DNA from: Sclerodactyla briareus
Lineage: Eukaryota > Echinodermata > Holothuroidea > Dendrochirotida > Sclerodactylidae
NCBI GenBank assembly: GCA_026419785.1
Contig: JAODTK010002110.1
Location: 434,001 to 498,000, forward strand
DNA: 64,000 nucleotides
Direction of reading: 5' to 3'
Each line of letters opens with the position of its first letter. Position 1 is the stretch's first letter. The position numbers and the translations under genes are program-made. A model generated the notes under the pieces. It did not search any database. It saw only the letters and a program-made list of their open reading frames with translations, and was not told where the DNA came from. Shown in pieces: positions 24,118-35,840 of the stretch.

Positions 24118-24780
24118 ATGATTAGTAAGGTGGTCAATGTAGTCATTTATTGGTGCATTTCATTTTACCTCATTTTATCTACGTTCATTGTATTTATACC
24201 TGCTTCCTGCTTATCTCTCTATTATATCTATCCAGTGTTTCAACAATGCCTTTTTGGCCTCAAACTGTCATTCTTTGGAAGTGGACAAACTTGGACACAA
24301 TGTTTACTGACCCACGGGACATGCTTGACTTTGAAAATCAAGGTCAAAGGACATTAAAGGGGCAATAGAGCCATTAAGTGTAAAATTTCATGTTCCTCCT
24401 CCCACAAAGTACATTGGCCTTCTTGAAACTGTGTCATTATGTTCCATTGGAAGTGCTCCTTTCAGCTTGTTTGCAAATTTTGGATGCAACGTCATATTCT
24501 TCGATTGATATTGACCAAACTTGGGCCCAATGTTCAGTGACCTTTGGGATATCTTTGACCATGTGAAGGTCACAGGGTGTGATATGATTGTGTGGAATTG
24601 CCTCTTTCTGTTGCAATTGGTCATTTTTTGAAGGATGTTGACCAAACTGGGTAACAATATTTATTGACTGCTAAAACATTGTTTGAAACTGCCTTTTTGG
24701 CCTGAAGATCTTGAACATTTACTGAATAATTGTACGTTTGTCTTGGTACATTTGTGTGGTTTGAGCTATGGCACCATTGG
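24118..24780. mobile_element. Dispersed repeat element ending in GGTTTGAGCT
   Basis: Tandem 190-bp-like units (TTTTTGGCCTCAAACTGTCA..., GTTGACCAAAC..., TGACC...GGGACATG) repeat at about 24,245, 24,440 and 24,620, then end at GTTTGAGCTATGGCACC. Other copies in the window begin with the inverse, AGCTCAAACC (13,713 and 16,527), so the family has short inverted ends. No transposase is seen, so it would be non-autonomous. Confidence 0.5.
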
Positions 24781-25079
24781 TGCTCCGGTCCTTGTAGCAA
24801 TAAGAAATGTAATACTCAAAGAGCTGCCATAACGAGTGAATTATATTTGGTGAAAATAAATGGCTAAATAATTCAAATTGTTGAGAATAGGTAATGCTAT
24901 CACCCCATGCAGCGGAAATTTCAGCGTGTATTCGAACAACACTGTTATAAATCAATCAGTTTTTAAGAACAAAATTGAAATACCATTCCCGCAGCTGCAT
25001 CAGTTGAAATGATTTATCTAACTCAATTTTTGTCACACTGATGACACAGTACTGAACATTCAATCCAATTAGAAATGTG

Positions 25080-25300
25080 AACACTGCTTGAATGAAAGCT
25101 TGTATTCATTCGCTGAAAGATTCAATGGGCTACTATTTCTTTCCTGAAATTAAATGATGACAAAACTGATCGGATTGTTCCTGGGAGCAGGATCAGTAAT
25201 AATGCTGAACTTGATGACATTCCCTTAACAGTTCATAGACGGATAATAACCCAGTATCCTCTGTACGTGATCTTGGCGTGCACTTCAATCATTCTACGTT
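25080..25300 (+). mobile_element. LINE reverse-transcriptase fragment
   Basis: The frame at 25,147 reads KLNDDKTDRIVPGSR and a second frame from 25,254 reads VSSVRDLGVHFNHS. Both are typical of the region just after the catalytic core in CR1/jockey-type non-LTR reverse transcriptases. The two are in different frames and no more of the enzyme is present, so this is a dead scrap about 200 bp long. Confidence 0.7.
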
Positions 25301-26355
25301 ACTTCCGTAACTAATCAACACTAAAATTACTCTCCCCTCACTTCCAAAGGCCTGAGGTGGATCTGAACGCCTAAGCTGGGCCGACCGCTATGCTAGCTAA
25401 ACTCAAGGTTAGGCTAGCGATACTGGAACACGTGAAATTTTGGCGATAAATTTTGGCCTAGAAAAGAGAGGTACTTATCGATATTCTTCAGAAAATTCTG
25501 TGCAAGTGAATATTCCACGTAATAATTCATATAAAATCCCTTAATTTCCCCAGGTATTGGGTTCAGAAATCGTGAGCGATAACGTAGGAGAGTCGAGACG
25601 AAAGATAGAGACATGCTCGTTACCGTTACAGGCAAATAAGAATGGTGTTTCTACAAAGTGTCAATTATGCATGAGTTGGGGGCGGGGTTGCAAAAGCAGC
25701 CAATAAGATGTATAGCACACTGCTAATTGATTGGCTGAAGAAGGTGAGTATGGTCGCTAGTTAATAGCCAAACCAGTAAGTTTTGGTGAGTGCACTTCAA
25801 TCAGTTTCTCTCAATGAATCAGTGAATTACTGCTATTTGTAAAACCATGACGTACCATTCAGGACTAATCAGCCAGGTTTGTGGACATAGTCACGATGAA
25901 CAACTTGTTCATGCAGTTATTCTAGCTGCCTTGACTGTTCAAATTCCCTACTCTTTGAATGTACATCTGGCCAGACACCCTGATTACAAAAAGTTGGGAA
26001 CATAACTGTCAAAATCACCCAGAAACTCCATTGGCTTCATATCTGTGCCTGTATAGAATAACAAAAATTATTCTTGTATTTTTGGCCCTCAAATTCAACA
26101 GACCAGCCTACTTACGGGATGTGCGCGATCAACACACACCAGCGCAAGGTTTCTAAGGTCCTCACAACAGCTGGAGGCTTCTTAACTCCACTTAAAAGAA
26201 TAAGATCATTTGGCAACCATAACTTCTAGCATTCTGCCCCCAGCCTAGTCTATGGACTCTCTGGATGCTTACAAGCATGATGGACTGGAGACTCATTTGT
26301 TCCTATGTGATTGTTAGTTGTGTTGCTTCCTTCGTATTTGTCACTCCCTGAATCG
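25300..26355. other. Non-coding stretch, nothing recognised
   Basis: No supported gene, RNA or repeat was found between the LINE scrap and the minisatellite. Confidence 0.4.
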
Positions 26356-27540
26356 CTTTTGGGAGTCCCTGGTTGGATTCCGTGCTGATCATAGTGATTA
26401 GTGTTTCTTTTGGGAGTCCCTGGTTGGATTCCGTGCGGATCATAGTGTATTAGTGTTTATTTTGGGAGTCCCTGGTGGATCCGTGCTGATCATAGTGTAT
26501 AAGTGTTTCTTTTGGAGTCCCTGTTGGATTCCGTGCTGATCATAGTGTTATTAGTGTTTCTTTTGAGAGTCCCTGGTTGGATTCCTGCTGATCATAGTGT
26601 ATTAGTGGTTCTTTTGGGAGTCCCTGGTTGGATTCCGTGCTGATCATAGTGTATTAGTTGTTTCTTTTGGGAGTCCTGGTTGGATTCCGTGCTGATCATA
26701 GTGTATAAGTGTTTCTTTTGGGAGTCCCTGGTTGTATTCCGTGCTGATCATAGTGAGTAGTGTTTCTTTTGGGAGTCCCTGGTTGGATTCCGTACTGATC
26801 ATAGTGTATTAGTGTTCCTTTTGGGAGTCCCTGTTGGATTCCGTGCTGATCATAGTGTATTAGTTGTTTCTTTTGGAGTCCCTGTTGGATTCCGTGCTGA
26901 TCATAGTGTTTAGTGTTTCTTTTGGGAGTCCTGGTTGGATTCCGTGTGATCATAGTGTATTAGTGTTTCTTTTGGGAGTCCCTGGTTGGATTCCGTGCTG
27001 ATCATATGTATTAGTGTTCTTTTGGGAGTCCCTGGTTGGATTCCGTGCTGATCATAGTGTATTCGTGTTTCTTTTGGAGTCCTGGTGGATTCCGTGCTGA
27101 TCATAGTGTATTAGTGTTTCGTTTGGGAGTCCCTGGTTGGATTCCGTGCTGATCATAGTGTATTAGTGTTCCTTTTGGGAGTCCCTGGTTGGATTCCGTG
27201 CTGATCATAGTTTATTAGTGTTTCTTTTGGGAGTCCCTGGTTGGATTCCGTGCGGATCATAGTGTATTAGTGTTTCTTTTGGGAGGCCCTGGTTGGATTC
27301 CGTGCTGATCATAGTGATTAGTGTTTCTTTTGGGAGTCCCTGGTTGATTCCGTGCTGATCATAGTTTATTAGTGTTTCTTTTGGGAGTCCCTGGTTGGAT
27401 TCCGTGCTGATCATAGTGTATTGTGTTTCTTTTGGGAGTCCCGGTTGGATTCCGTTCTGATCATAGTGTATTAGTGTTTCTTTTGGGAGTCCCTTGTTGG
27501 ATTCTGCGCTAATCATTGTGTATTAGTGTTTCTTTTACAT
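26356..27540. repeat. 52-bp minisatellite, about 23 copies
   Basis: The unit is TTTTGGGAGTCCCTGGTTGG followed by ATTCCGTGCTGATCATAG and TGTATTAGTGTTTC. Copies differ mostly by lost single bases (GGAGTCCTGG for GGAGTCCCTGG, for example). The unit length is not a multiple of three, so long minus-strand frames through the array (HYDQHGIQPG-like) switch frame each copy and are artefacts. CTGATCAG-like cores and GGGAGTCCC are near-palindromic within each unit. Confidence 0.95.
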
Positions 27541-27562
27541 AGTTTTTTAATTCTTGTTACAG

Positions 27563-27796
27563 AGTCCGTCCATCGAGTCCCATCAGCATCCTGTGTCCAT
27601 TCTAGAGGTATATATGACCTTTACCACAGTAGCTGCCTTGTTCCATTCCAGGAGTTCAGGTCACGGCCACCTTGGTCCACCAGTCTTCTGGAACTGCATG
27701 ATAGCATTCCATCCCAACGTTGCTTCATCTGCCCTCGAGGGGAAAAGGAAGGTTTACCTGCCACTAAGTGACCAGTTGTTTAAGAATGGTATCTGA
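27563..27796 (+). CDS. Candidate exon(s), product not recognised
   Basis: A good acceptor (TTCTTGTTACAG) follows the minisatellite directly. From 27,563 the frame is open to a TGA after LFKNGI, giving SPSIESHQHPVSILE then a mixed stretch with GHGHLGPPVFWNCMI. Alternatively a GTATAT donor after SILE and an acceptor at ATTCCAG (27,650) give a second exon ending GLPATK. GC content is raised compared with the flanks. No family is evident. It lies downstream of the apparent LRRK-like end and may be a separate gene. Confidence 0.3.
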   Translation, partial: SPSIESHQHPVSILEVYMTFTTVAALFHSRSSGHGHLGPPVFWNCMIAFHPNVASSALEGKRKVYLPLSDQLFKNGI

Positions 27797-27799
27797 TGT

Positions 27800-29390
27800 G
27801 TTGAACATAGCTGGGTACAGAGGCTGCTTTTGCTAACAATCTTTGTCAAAATATCTCTACCCATGCATACCTACAGTACTGCATATCTGGCTAGAGGTTA
27901 TGTGTGCATCTCCTGTACGGCGTCTGTCATGCATCTAGATGCCCCTCATGTGGCTGTGTATGTGAGACCGACAAGTGTTTCTGGGAGAAAGAGACTCGCA
28001 GTACATACTTCTGTACATTGGTTGTTCTACATACAACAGCTGTGCTGGGTTTGGCTGGAATTCTTTCCTAGGACTTCTGAACACTTCCATTGATGAGTTG
28101 TTATCATGGCTGCTTTTGCTCTGTATATCAACATCCATTGTCTGTATGACCCAAACAATTACTTGATAGACTTTCCCACAGTCAATGGAAAGTGCATAAG
28201 ATGATCAGCTACAGTAACTGATATGCAGCACTTCACACTATTAACAATCACATAACTGCTATGTCTAGCCACAGAGAACTGATGTGCTGGAGACTGTGTA
28301 TAGTGGCTATAACTAGTACTAGCAACACATACGTACCTTTCCTACTGGTTCTCGCTGGATCATGTAATTCACTGATGCACCCCTCAGTTACTCAGATGAC
28401 TCACTATTCCACCACAATGACTCACTGTGGGCCAGGTTTTCCCCATCACTTTCTACACAATCTGAGTCTCTTTGGATTTGAAGATGACCCAAATTCGACA
28501 AGCCATACCCTCGGTATCGAGGGTGCATCATGCAATTTATAAGTGCATTATAATTCAGAACAAGTACCTCTTGTCCCTTCAGTAACCTCTCTCATTCTGA
28601 GACCTATTAGGTGAGTTATACACATGTGAGTCACTTTAGATTTGACAATGACCCACACTTGACTGACTATGCCCAAGGTATTGGGGGGGGGGTGTCATGT
28701 GAGTGTGAGGTGAGTGTACATACCCTACCTCATCATGAGTCCTTGAAGAGCTACATATTTCATTATTACAGTAATACGGTGCTATGCATTCATAGTTTCT
28801 TAGGGTGCATGTTATGTGAATGGCAGTTATGTTAGGATGTGTACATTCCCCAACAATTAATGAGCATGAGTCATTGATGAACTGTACATATCAGATTCTG
28901 TATCTCAATATATTTTCCACAGTTAAACATAGCACTTAGATGTCTACAATCCGTACAGGGTCCGTACGCCGGAGCAGGAGTCAGTCTTTTCTTTTCTTTT
29001 TTATGGTTTTCTGTATGACTGACATAATTCTGTCTGCAGACTTTTCTTCCGGGCAGAGGTTTCTTTTGTTATATATCAGTGTATATATTAAGCAGCTCTA
29101 AAGTAGCAGTACTGTACGGTTAAATAGGATACGGGTTCACAGAGTTTATGCATACATTCTCTTTCAAGACCACATCATTTCACACGTAGTTACCACGTAG
29201 TGAGTCACAAGTGCATGGCAGCCGACAACATAGCACAGGATATAGACGGATCATGTATTTCTTCCTTTGCAATTCCCAGGTTGTTCAAGGTCTGAAAAGA
29301 GTAATACTTTGTAATGCTAAGTAATGCTTTGTAAACATAGTAGATGAAAATCGCAAGTTAGGCCTTCCACATTTTGGAAAACATCATGTT
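27800..29390. other. Non-coding stretch, nothing recognised
   Basis: Short open frames show no splice support or family similarity. A loose 200-bp repetition of GACTCAC/ATGACCCAAA(T)TCGAC-like sequence is present near 28,400-28,720. Confidence 0.35.
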
Positions 29391-29396
29391 TTTTTT

Positions 29397-29558
29397 TTGT
29401 CCACATTTATAAGTAATCCGTGGTCAAAAGATGATGGAAAGACATTGCGAGAATTCCTTGTGAGCACAGTAATTGAAAAATGCAAAGATTTATCCCCTGT
29501 GACTATAGGGCAGACGGGACGAAATCTCCTGTTTGGTTCAATACAGGCAGGTGATGTG
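29397..29558 (+). CDS. Candidate exon, product not recognised
   Basis: An open frame with protein-like composition: SNPWSKDDGKTLREFLVSTV then IEKCKDLSPVTIGQTGRNLL. It could end at AGGCAG before GTGATG. There is no convincing acceptor, because a poly-T tract precedes it without a clear CAG. No family is recognised. Confidence 0.25.
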
Positions 29559-29599
29559 ATGTGTTGTATGTATAATTAGAAAATTGAAACCTCATGAAC

Positions 29600-30530
29600 A
29601 TTCTCAAGTGTTATCCTATCCAATACCAAACGAACATGGATAACTCCCCTCTATAGTTGTTACCCACCCCCCCACCCCATTGTTCCTCTACCCTTACCCT
29701 TGCATTCTGCTTTTGAGACAGGTAGTGTAACAATCAGTTTGTGACTTTAATAAACTGCCATTGTCAGTGAACTGGAAGCTATTGGAGTTTTGAGAGGTCC
29801 ACTCGCAGTCACTATGTACAATGTAGGTATACAGATAATGGATTAATGCTGAGGGCTGATTTTTTTTTAGCTGTGGTAACATTTTTTGCAGCAGATTATT
29901 GAAACAGGTATGTGGGTTATTGTAGCTGATCATCCTAGTATACTAGATTCACACAATTTACCTGAAATCACAATTTCAATGGCGTAGGTGGGGAAAACTG
30001 CCTGGAGTTAGTGCCTTGTCATGGACTACTGTATGTACCACTTGTAAACTGCTGAGATTCTGATGTATTCAGGTTTGTTTGAGACAGTATTCACATGCAT
30101 ATTTGATACATGCCTGCTGTATTATAGTACACAGATTATAAAACAGGATAAAAAGATACCATTGTCTTGTATTTTTTATTGTGGACTCCTTGGAAGTTAT
30201 AACATACTGTGGTTATTTCAGGGACTTTGTGAAAAGCTTCACAGTAGCAGAAAATCGAGCACCACAACAACTGAAAAATAGTCGTCCCTAGGCATTGTTA
30301 GTTATATGTGGGTTTCCATGTATTTAACATATCAACTTCTTCAGCTCGAGCTACCTTAATAGTGTTCACATTACAAAGAATAGCCACATAGTTCCGAAAC
30401 AGACATAGGTCTATCAATTGCTGAATCGATGATGGTTGGTAGAGACTATGAAAAGAAAAGATAGGAAATGAAGGCATTATATGAATGAGATGCCAATTCA
30501 AAATAATAAAATTCCTTGAAGAAGTCTAAG
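29600..30530. other. Non-coding stretch, nothing recognised
   Basis: No supported gene, RNA or structured repeat was found. Confidence 0.35.
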
Positions 30531-30539
30531 AGGAATCCT

Positions 30540-33050
30540 TATGTAGTCATGTCAGTAGGACAGTAGGTGTGTGTGACCCCTGCTTGTCAACATGAAAAAT
30601 TGATCTTGTCTTTATGTTGAGGCTCATACTTCATATGTTCCCCATATTCAGTACATGATCCCTACTTGTTTGGGGGTCAGGTCAAGGTCAAGAGAAGTCA
30701 AACTATGAAAATCCTTGAAAACATGGCAAGTCCAGAACACTTGGTCTGATCAAGCTGGTGTGTTACTCTCGTACGTCAAGTGAAAGCACCTTGTTGTTTT
30801 TGGTGTAGGTCAGAGTCATATTTGGAAGAAAATATAAGTTTCGTAAAAATTCAATTCCTTCTGTTTTGCGGTCAGGTCGGAGGTCAATAGAGGCCAAAGT
30901 TGTAAACACAATGTCTAGATTGGTTTGATCAAATTGATGTGTGGCCTTTTGTGTGGTGAGTAGATGCACCTCATTGTTCTCAGTGTAGATCGGGGGTCAT
31001 CTCTGGTGGAAAATCAATATTTCGGCCAATTTCGACAGCATTATGTGCAAACCTATTCATCATGGGGGGAGATGAATCATAGCAGCTATAGTGCGCTGTT
31101 ATTGTGAAGGGATTACAAACGATTTTCGCAGCTGGTGAGTCCAATGAGAATTCGGTTTTCGGTTCCATTCAGCCTTTGAAATATTCAAGAAAATAAGCAC
31201 CAATTATATTGAAAATGGATGGATGTCATCGTTCGATACCTCACATCCACAAGAAGAACATCAGTTAAAATTACAGCACTGCAATCATTCCTATGCTCGG
31301 AGAAAGTGGTTATCAGTTTGCCAATTTTAAAAAAAAAGACGGCCAGCCGCATAAATGTTTCGCCACAGGGACTTATATTCCACAAAATTACTAATTTTGA
31401 CCTAATACTATCGCTTCAACAGATTATTTGTATCAGTCAATGCAATAGATGAACTGCAGTATGGGTAGCTTTGGGTGGCTGGAAAGGAGGACATAAATAG
31501 TCGGCTGATTGGAACTTTCCAAATTTATTGCAGTAAGGTTGTGTTCGTAAATATTTGTCATGGTGTTTTTGTCTCGTCCAAACAAATGCACTTTGGTATA
31601 GCTGTGTGTATGTGTGTCATACTAATAGCAAACTTTCTCTGGAACGATCAGACTGATTTCGATGATTTATATGTAGTATCAGAGTTTGGTGAACTAGATC
31701 TGATTAGATTCTTAAGCAGGGAATTAGCCTACTTTATGTAATTCATTGTAGCGTTAGCGAGATTAGGGATGCCACCATAGTGCTATTGCGATTCGATACA
31801 AAGATTTAAGTAGATTTACTGACCGAGTGTGATATGCTATTTAAGTCATCCATTATTATAATTATGTGAAATTGTAAAATTTACGAAACTGAATGTTCTA
31901 CTTCAGTTCGAAACTTTTATAAAATTTGGGTCACGGCATCCTTCAATGTGTCCCCAATTTTCATTCTTTATGCGAAATCTTAAAGTTGGTTGATTTCCCT
32001 GATGGTGGGCCTATGTTTTACCTTCAGTCCCCAACAGTTTGAGGTCACTGGGAAGTCCATTCAGTGTGTCTACTTTGCATAATTCATTACAAAGTTTGTT
32101 CGATTTTCATGGAGCTTGATGGGTAAGGTCTACCTTTTTGTCCCCCCAATTTGACAAATTAGTCAATAAAATATTCAATGTGAGAGTCGCTTGTTGATTT
32201 CTTGACGAAGGTCAGGAATCTATGCAGTCAGTCCATGTGTTGTGGTGGTATGTGTGTGAGCCCAGCTTGCACATGATAACTTGATCAGGTCTGAGTAGGT
32301 CAGGCTCATGCATACTTGGTATGTGTGTTCCCCATGATGAGTACATGAACCCTATCGTTCAAAGAGGTCGAAGTCTGAAGACCTGTTAACACGAGGAATC
32401 CAGAATGGTTGTCGGATCAAGTTGGATTTTGTGTATAGTCTCCCTATAGGTGTACGAAACCCTATTGGTTTTTGGGTCAGGTCCGGGTAAAATTTTTGTC
32501 AAAATAGAGAATTTGTGAAAAGTCATCATTTTAGCCAACTTTTACTTAAAAACACGATAACTCGACCCCACCTGGATGGATGAAGCTCATTCTTGTATGT
32601 GTGTTCCCAACGATGAACTACATGAGCCTTATTGTTTTGGGGTCAGGCCCAAGGTCACCAGAGGTGGTCAAAGTCTGCTAACCTTGTGCAACAACGAGAA
32701 GTCCAGAATGGTTGGTCTGATCAGGTTGAAATTTGGTGTACAAAAACACTATCGTTTTTGGTTTAGGTCGAGGTGAATTTTGGTCATTTTTTTTCTTGTG
32801 AAAAGTCGATAATTTGGCCAATTTTGGCTTGTAAACGACCCCACCTGGATGGATGAAGCTTATACTTGCTTGGTATGTGTGTTCCTCATGATGAGTACAT
32901 GAACCTTATTGTTTTGGGGTCAGGTCAGAAGTCATCTGAGGTCACCAGAGTCTGAAATCTTAAAATTTCGTGTGTAGACTTTCTTTATCAAGAGTACGGT
33001 ATAGGAACCCTATTGGTTGGTTGGGGAGAATGGGAAATTTAATTTGTCAG
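30540..33050 (+). repeat. Dispersed tandem repeat family F, + orientation
   Basis: Units near 30,640, 32,290, 32,572 and 32,845 carry CTGGATGGATGAAGCTCAT or variants, CCCCATGATGAGTACATGA, GGGGTCAGGTC and GGTCTGATCA. The spacing where regular is about 275 bp. The stretch 31,050-32,200 is interrupted by unrelated AT-rich sequence. Confidence 0.7.
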
Positions 33051-33425
33051 ACGTTATGTTGCCCAAAATGAGCTGGTACAATCTCTCATTTGTCCTTGTG
33101 TTGCCAGAAGAAGTCAAGGACTCACTGAGCTGTAGGGACTTTCTGGTTAAGTTTGATGCATTTCCATGATACGTAATTGTGCACGATTGGTCCTGAGATA
33201 TTTAAAATTAGAAATGTGTCAATGGAAAGTAATCAATGTGTCTGATTTGTATGATTTGAGCAATGGTTCATTTCCACGGAACTTAGTACTCTTTTAGTAG
33301 ACATGGTCAACGATCAGTCTTATGAATATGAAATTGGTCACTGATTAGTAAGTAAGCTGGTAAACGCTAATACCAAAATCTGAAAGCAACACATGGAATG
33401 CTGTAATTGATTCTGCATGGGGTGA
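33050..33425. other. Non-coding stretch, nothing recognised
   Basis: AT-rich sequence between the family F array and the TTCATAAGG array. No supported feature. Confidence 0.35.
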
Positions 33426-33429
33426 CAGT

Positions 33430-33615
33430 CCGATGTTCATAAGGGTTTTTTATTCATAAGGTCCGTTTGTCATAAGGCCTTTTATTCATAAGGCCTTTTG
33501 TTCATAAGGCCCGTTATTCATTATGGCCGAAAAGGTTCTTTATTCATAAGGTCCGATATTCATAATCACAACCGAAGGTCCGATAATTCATAATAGCGGT
33601 AAAAACGGTCCGTTA
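33430..33615 (+). repeat. Left inverted minisatellite arm (TTCATAAGG units)
   Basis: Repeats of TTCATAAGGYCC and TTATTCATAAGG run rightward, grading into GGTCCG-TTCATAAT units with GAAAAGG spacers. The reverse complement of this arm, in mirrored order, lies at 36,196-36,650. Both outer ends read CCGATGTTCATAAGG. Long inverted arrays of short repeats are the hallmark of foldback elements. Confidence 0.8.
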
Positions 33616-34149
33616 TCAGGACCGCGGGGAGAGAATTTGAGTGGTGGGGCTAATCATTATGGCGGCCCACCACCTAATGGGAGCGCCACCATCGGTTGGC
33701 GCGGAGCGTAACGAAAATTTTTCGTATGACAGACCCCCAGATCGCAGGAGAAGCTACCTTTCGTGCGTGTTCAGGCAGTAACTGACATCCCAAAAATTGG
33801 ATTCATGTACCACATTCTTTTTTATTTCGCGACAAACGAATTACTTCTTACCCAAGGTAAATCAAGTAAACCTGAATCTAATAGATAAACTTGGAAAATG
33901 TCATTATTAAGGCCCTACAAAAATAAGAATAGCCACATAGACCATAGACCATTGAGGGATCTGCGGAAAATATGTATTGAAAAAAATCAGTGAAACATAC
34001 AAAATGAATAGGGGATGTGTGCCCGCAGTAAGGTGACGAAGGTATCTGGCTAAAACCATAACCATGGTATCAACTCTATACCCAATCTACAGTAAAAAGG
34101 CCAGTTTCTACACTGAAATCATCACTTGCCATTAGACTGTAGCATTAGG

Positions 34150-35269
34150 CAGGGGCGTAGCGAAGGGTTGATGATTTGGGGGGTGTAGAGATTATGTTTT
34201 GCCGGCGGAACTGGCACTGGGGACTGATATGGGGGAGGGGTCTAAGGGGAGGGGGTTCCCCCTCCCCTTTGGAAAAATTTTAATATTGAAACGTCCTCAG
34301 ATGCAATCTGGTGCAATATTTTCAGTAAAATTGTGCGTTCAGTAATTACTCGTCCCCGCCCACCACGTACGCGGAAACCTTCCAATTTGGAACGCCGAAA
34401 TTTGTGCCCGATTCCTGAACAATGCCCAAAATTTTACTGCAGCTCGTGAGTATATGAAGCAGACCATCAATTCCCACTGCGCCTGAAGCGCGCAAAAATT
34501 TGACACTTCAATGGTGCAATTGAACGGCAAGTTTCGGCCATTAGTACTTCTTTCCACAAATGCATTATAGGGTAGCTCTCACATATTTTAACTTATTCTG
34601 TGGCCCCAAAGTTTGGTAGTTCCCTGTCTGAATTTTTTATCTAAAAAAAACTGGGGGGTTGCTCTCTATCTCTCGCCTTGTACTCTTGCTCTGCCGCTCG
34701 CATGATTCCCCGCTTAAAACGACTGTTTCATTGTTTCATATGGGAATTCTTTTTAATGTTTTCAGCAAAAATGGCTTGAATTTTTCATGTATCTCTGGAA
34801 TATAGGACCAGAAACAAAACTTTCAAAGAACTGTCAGTCTCATGAAAAATAAGATGTCAAACGCTAACGCCCTTATTCCCCTTTTGCCGAATTGCCGACA
34901 GACTCATCACTCGTCTTAATTACCCGACGGGCGACGGCCGTCACGATATGTGTTTGCCGGTGTGCCATTCTCTTGCAGACTAGATGAAGAGCCAAAAGTC
35001 GAAATAGCTGAATATAAAGTCTGGCCCCCGTTCCCGTTTTTTCTCTCTATTCCTCTTTCCATTTCCTGACTTCCCCTTCACTCCCTTACTTCTTTTTTCC
35101 TTTCCCTCCCCTCTTTCTTCTTTTCCTTCTCTCCTCTTTCCTCTTCTTTTCTTTCCTCTTTCTCCTTTTTTCCCGACAGACCGAAAATTTGCCGACGGCA
35201 CGAAATTATTGGGGGATGTGACACCCCCCCCCCCCCCCCCCCACACACACCCCGCTCGCTACGGCCCTG
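34150..35269. mobile_element. Non-autonomous hAT-like element with 8-bp target duplication
   Basis: The 1,120-bp element starts CAGGGGCGTAGCGA and ends TCGCTACGGCCCTG, imperfect inverted repeats. It is flanked on both sides by the 8-bp GCATTAGG (34,142-34,149 and 35,270-35,277). CAGGG termini with an 8-bp duplication are diagnostic of the hAT superfamily. Inside are the GGGGGAGGGGTCTAAGGGGA motif near the left end, a pyrimidine-rich tract at 35,030-35,180 and a C run beside the right terminus. There is no transposase ORF. A relative lies at 54,361-55,798. Confidence 0.85.
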
Positions 35270-35496
35270 GCATTAGGCGTCTATTCAGTCGAATTAACAT
35301 TTGACGTTACCAGTTACCGCTATTGTCGAACCAACAGACAACGTCAGCAATTTACTAGCAGGGGTTCCTATCTCCATGTTACTACTACTGAACATTCTCA
35401 AGGTGGTACGTACATATTTGAACGCAGCGTGGCATGCGCGCTACTTGCAGTGCACAACAAAAACGAGCCGTACCGTTTTTTGTTTTCCTGTCACTA

Positions 35497-35564
35497 TAGG
35501 CCTACTCGACTCCGCAGCCCACAATGCTACTACCATTGTGGGCTGCCGGAGTCGAGCAGGTCTA
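35497..35564. repeat. Long hairpin, about 30-bp stem, 7-base loop
   Basis: CTCGACTCCGCAGCCCACAA-TG faces CATTGTGGGCTGCCGGAGTC-GAG around the loop CTACTAC, with a single bulged base. The stem continues outward through TAGGCCTA against TAGACCTG with mismatches. Size and pairing resemble a microRNA precursor, but a small palindromic MITE is the simpler reading because it sits inside a mobile element. Confidence 0.75.
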
Positions 35565-35840
35565 ACCGTACGATAGGGCAGTGCTACATTTCGGGATTTA
35601 TCGTAGCCAATCCTAACGATTGTTTTTCAATTTGCAGAGCTAAGATTAGCCGACAAGTCCAGAAAATTGCTCATTGTTTCATTTCATTGCTCATTTTTGT
35701 AATACCTGAAATTAGTAGGCTAAACATTATTTTTACCCAGTCACAGGGCGGCCCAATTTAGGCGGCCCAAAATGACGATGGCAGAAAAGTGCGGTGGCTA
35801 AAGCCCCCGCAGCCCCCTCCCCCGTCTCCGCGGTCCCTGG

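Larger units (their letters stand above)
33616..35840. mobile_element. TIR element inserted in the minisatellite array
   Basis: The left end CAGGACCGCGGGGAGA and the right end, read in reverse, CAGGGACCGCGGAGACGGGG are similar inverted termini. Further inward GTGGGGCT...GGCGGCCCACC (left) faces GGGCCGCC (right). It interrupts a GGTCC-GTTATTCATAATAG array, with GTTAT to the left and GTTATTCA to the right, in keeping with an 8-bp target duplication that has lost bases. No transposase frame is seen. It contains the hAT-like element at 34,150 and a perfect-looking hairpin at 35,497. Confidence 0.55.

Noticed and set aside
26696..27516. Repeat protein with HYDQHGIQPGTPKRNT-like units on the minus strand
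   Set aside because: The 52-bp unit is not a multiple of three, and the frame is kept only where bases are missing. It is a chance translation of a minisatellite.
26356..27540. CRISPR array
   Set aside because: Units are contiguous with no unique spacers, and the sequence is eukaryotic.
35301..35761. Two overlapping plus-strand ORFs
   Set aside because: They pass through the 35,497 hairpin, whose two arms account for the mirrored peptide composition.
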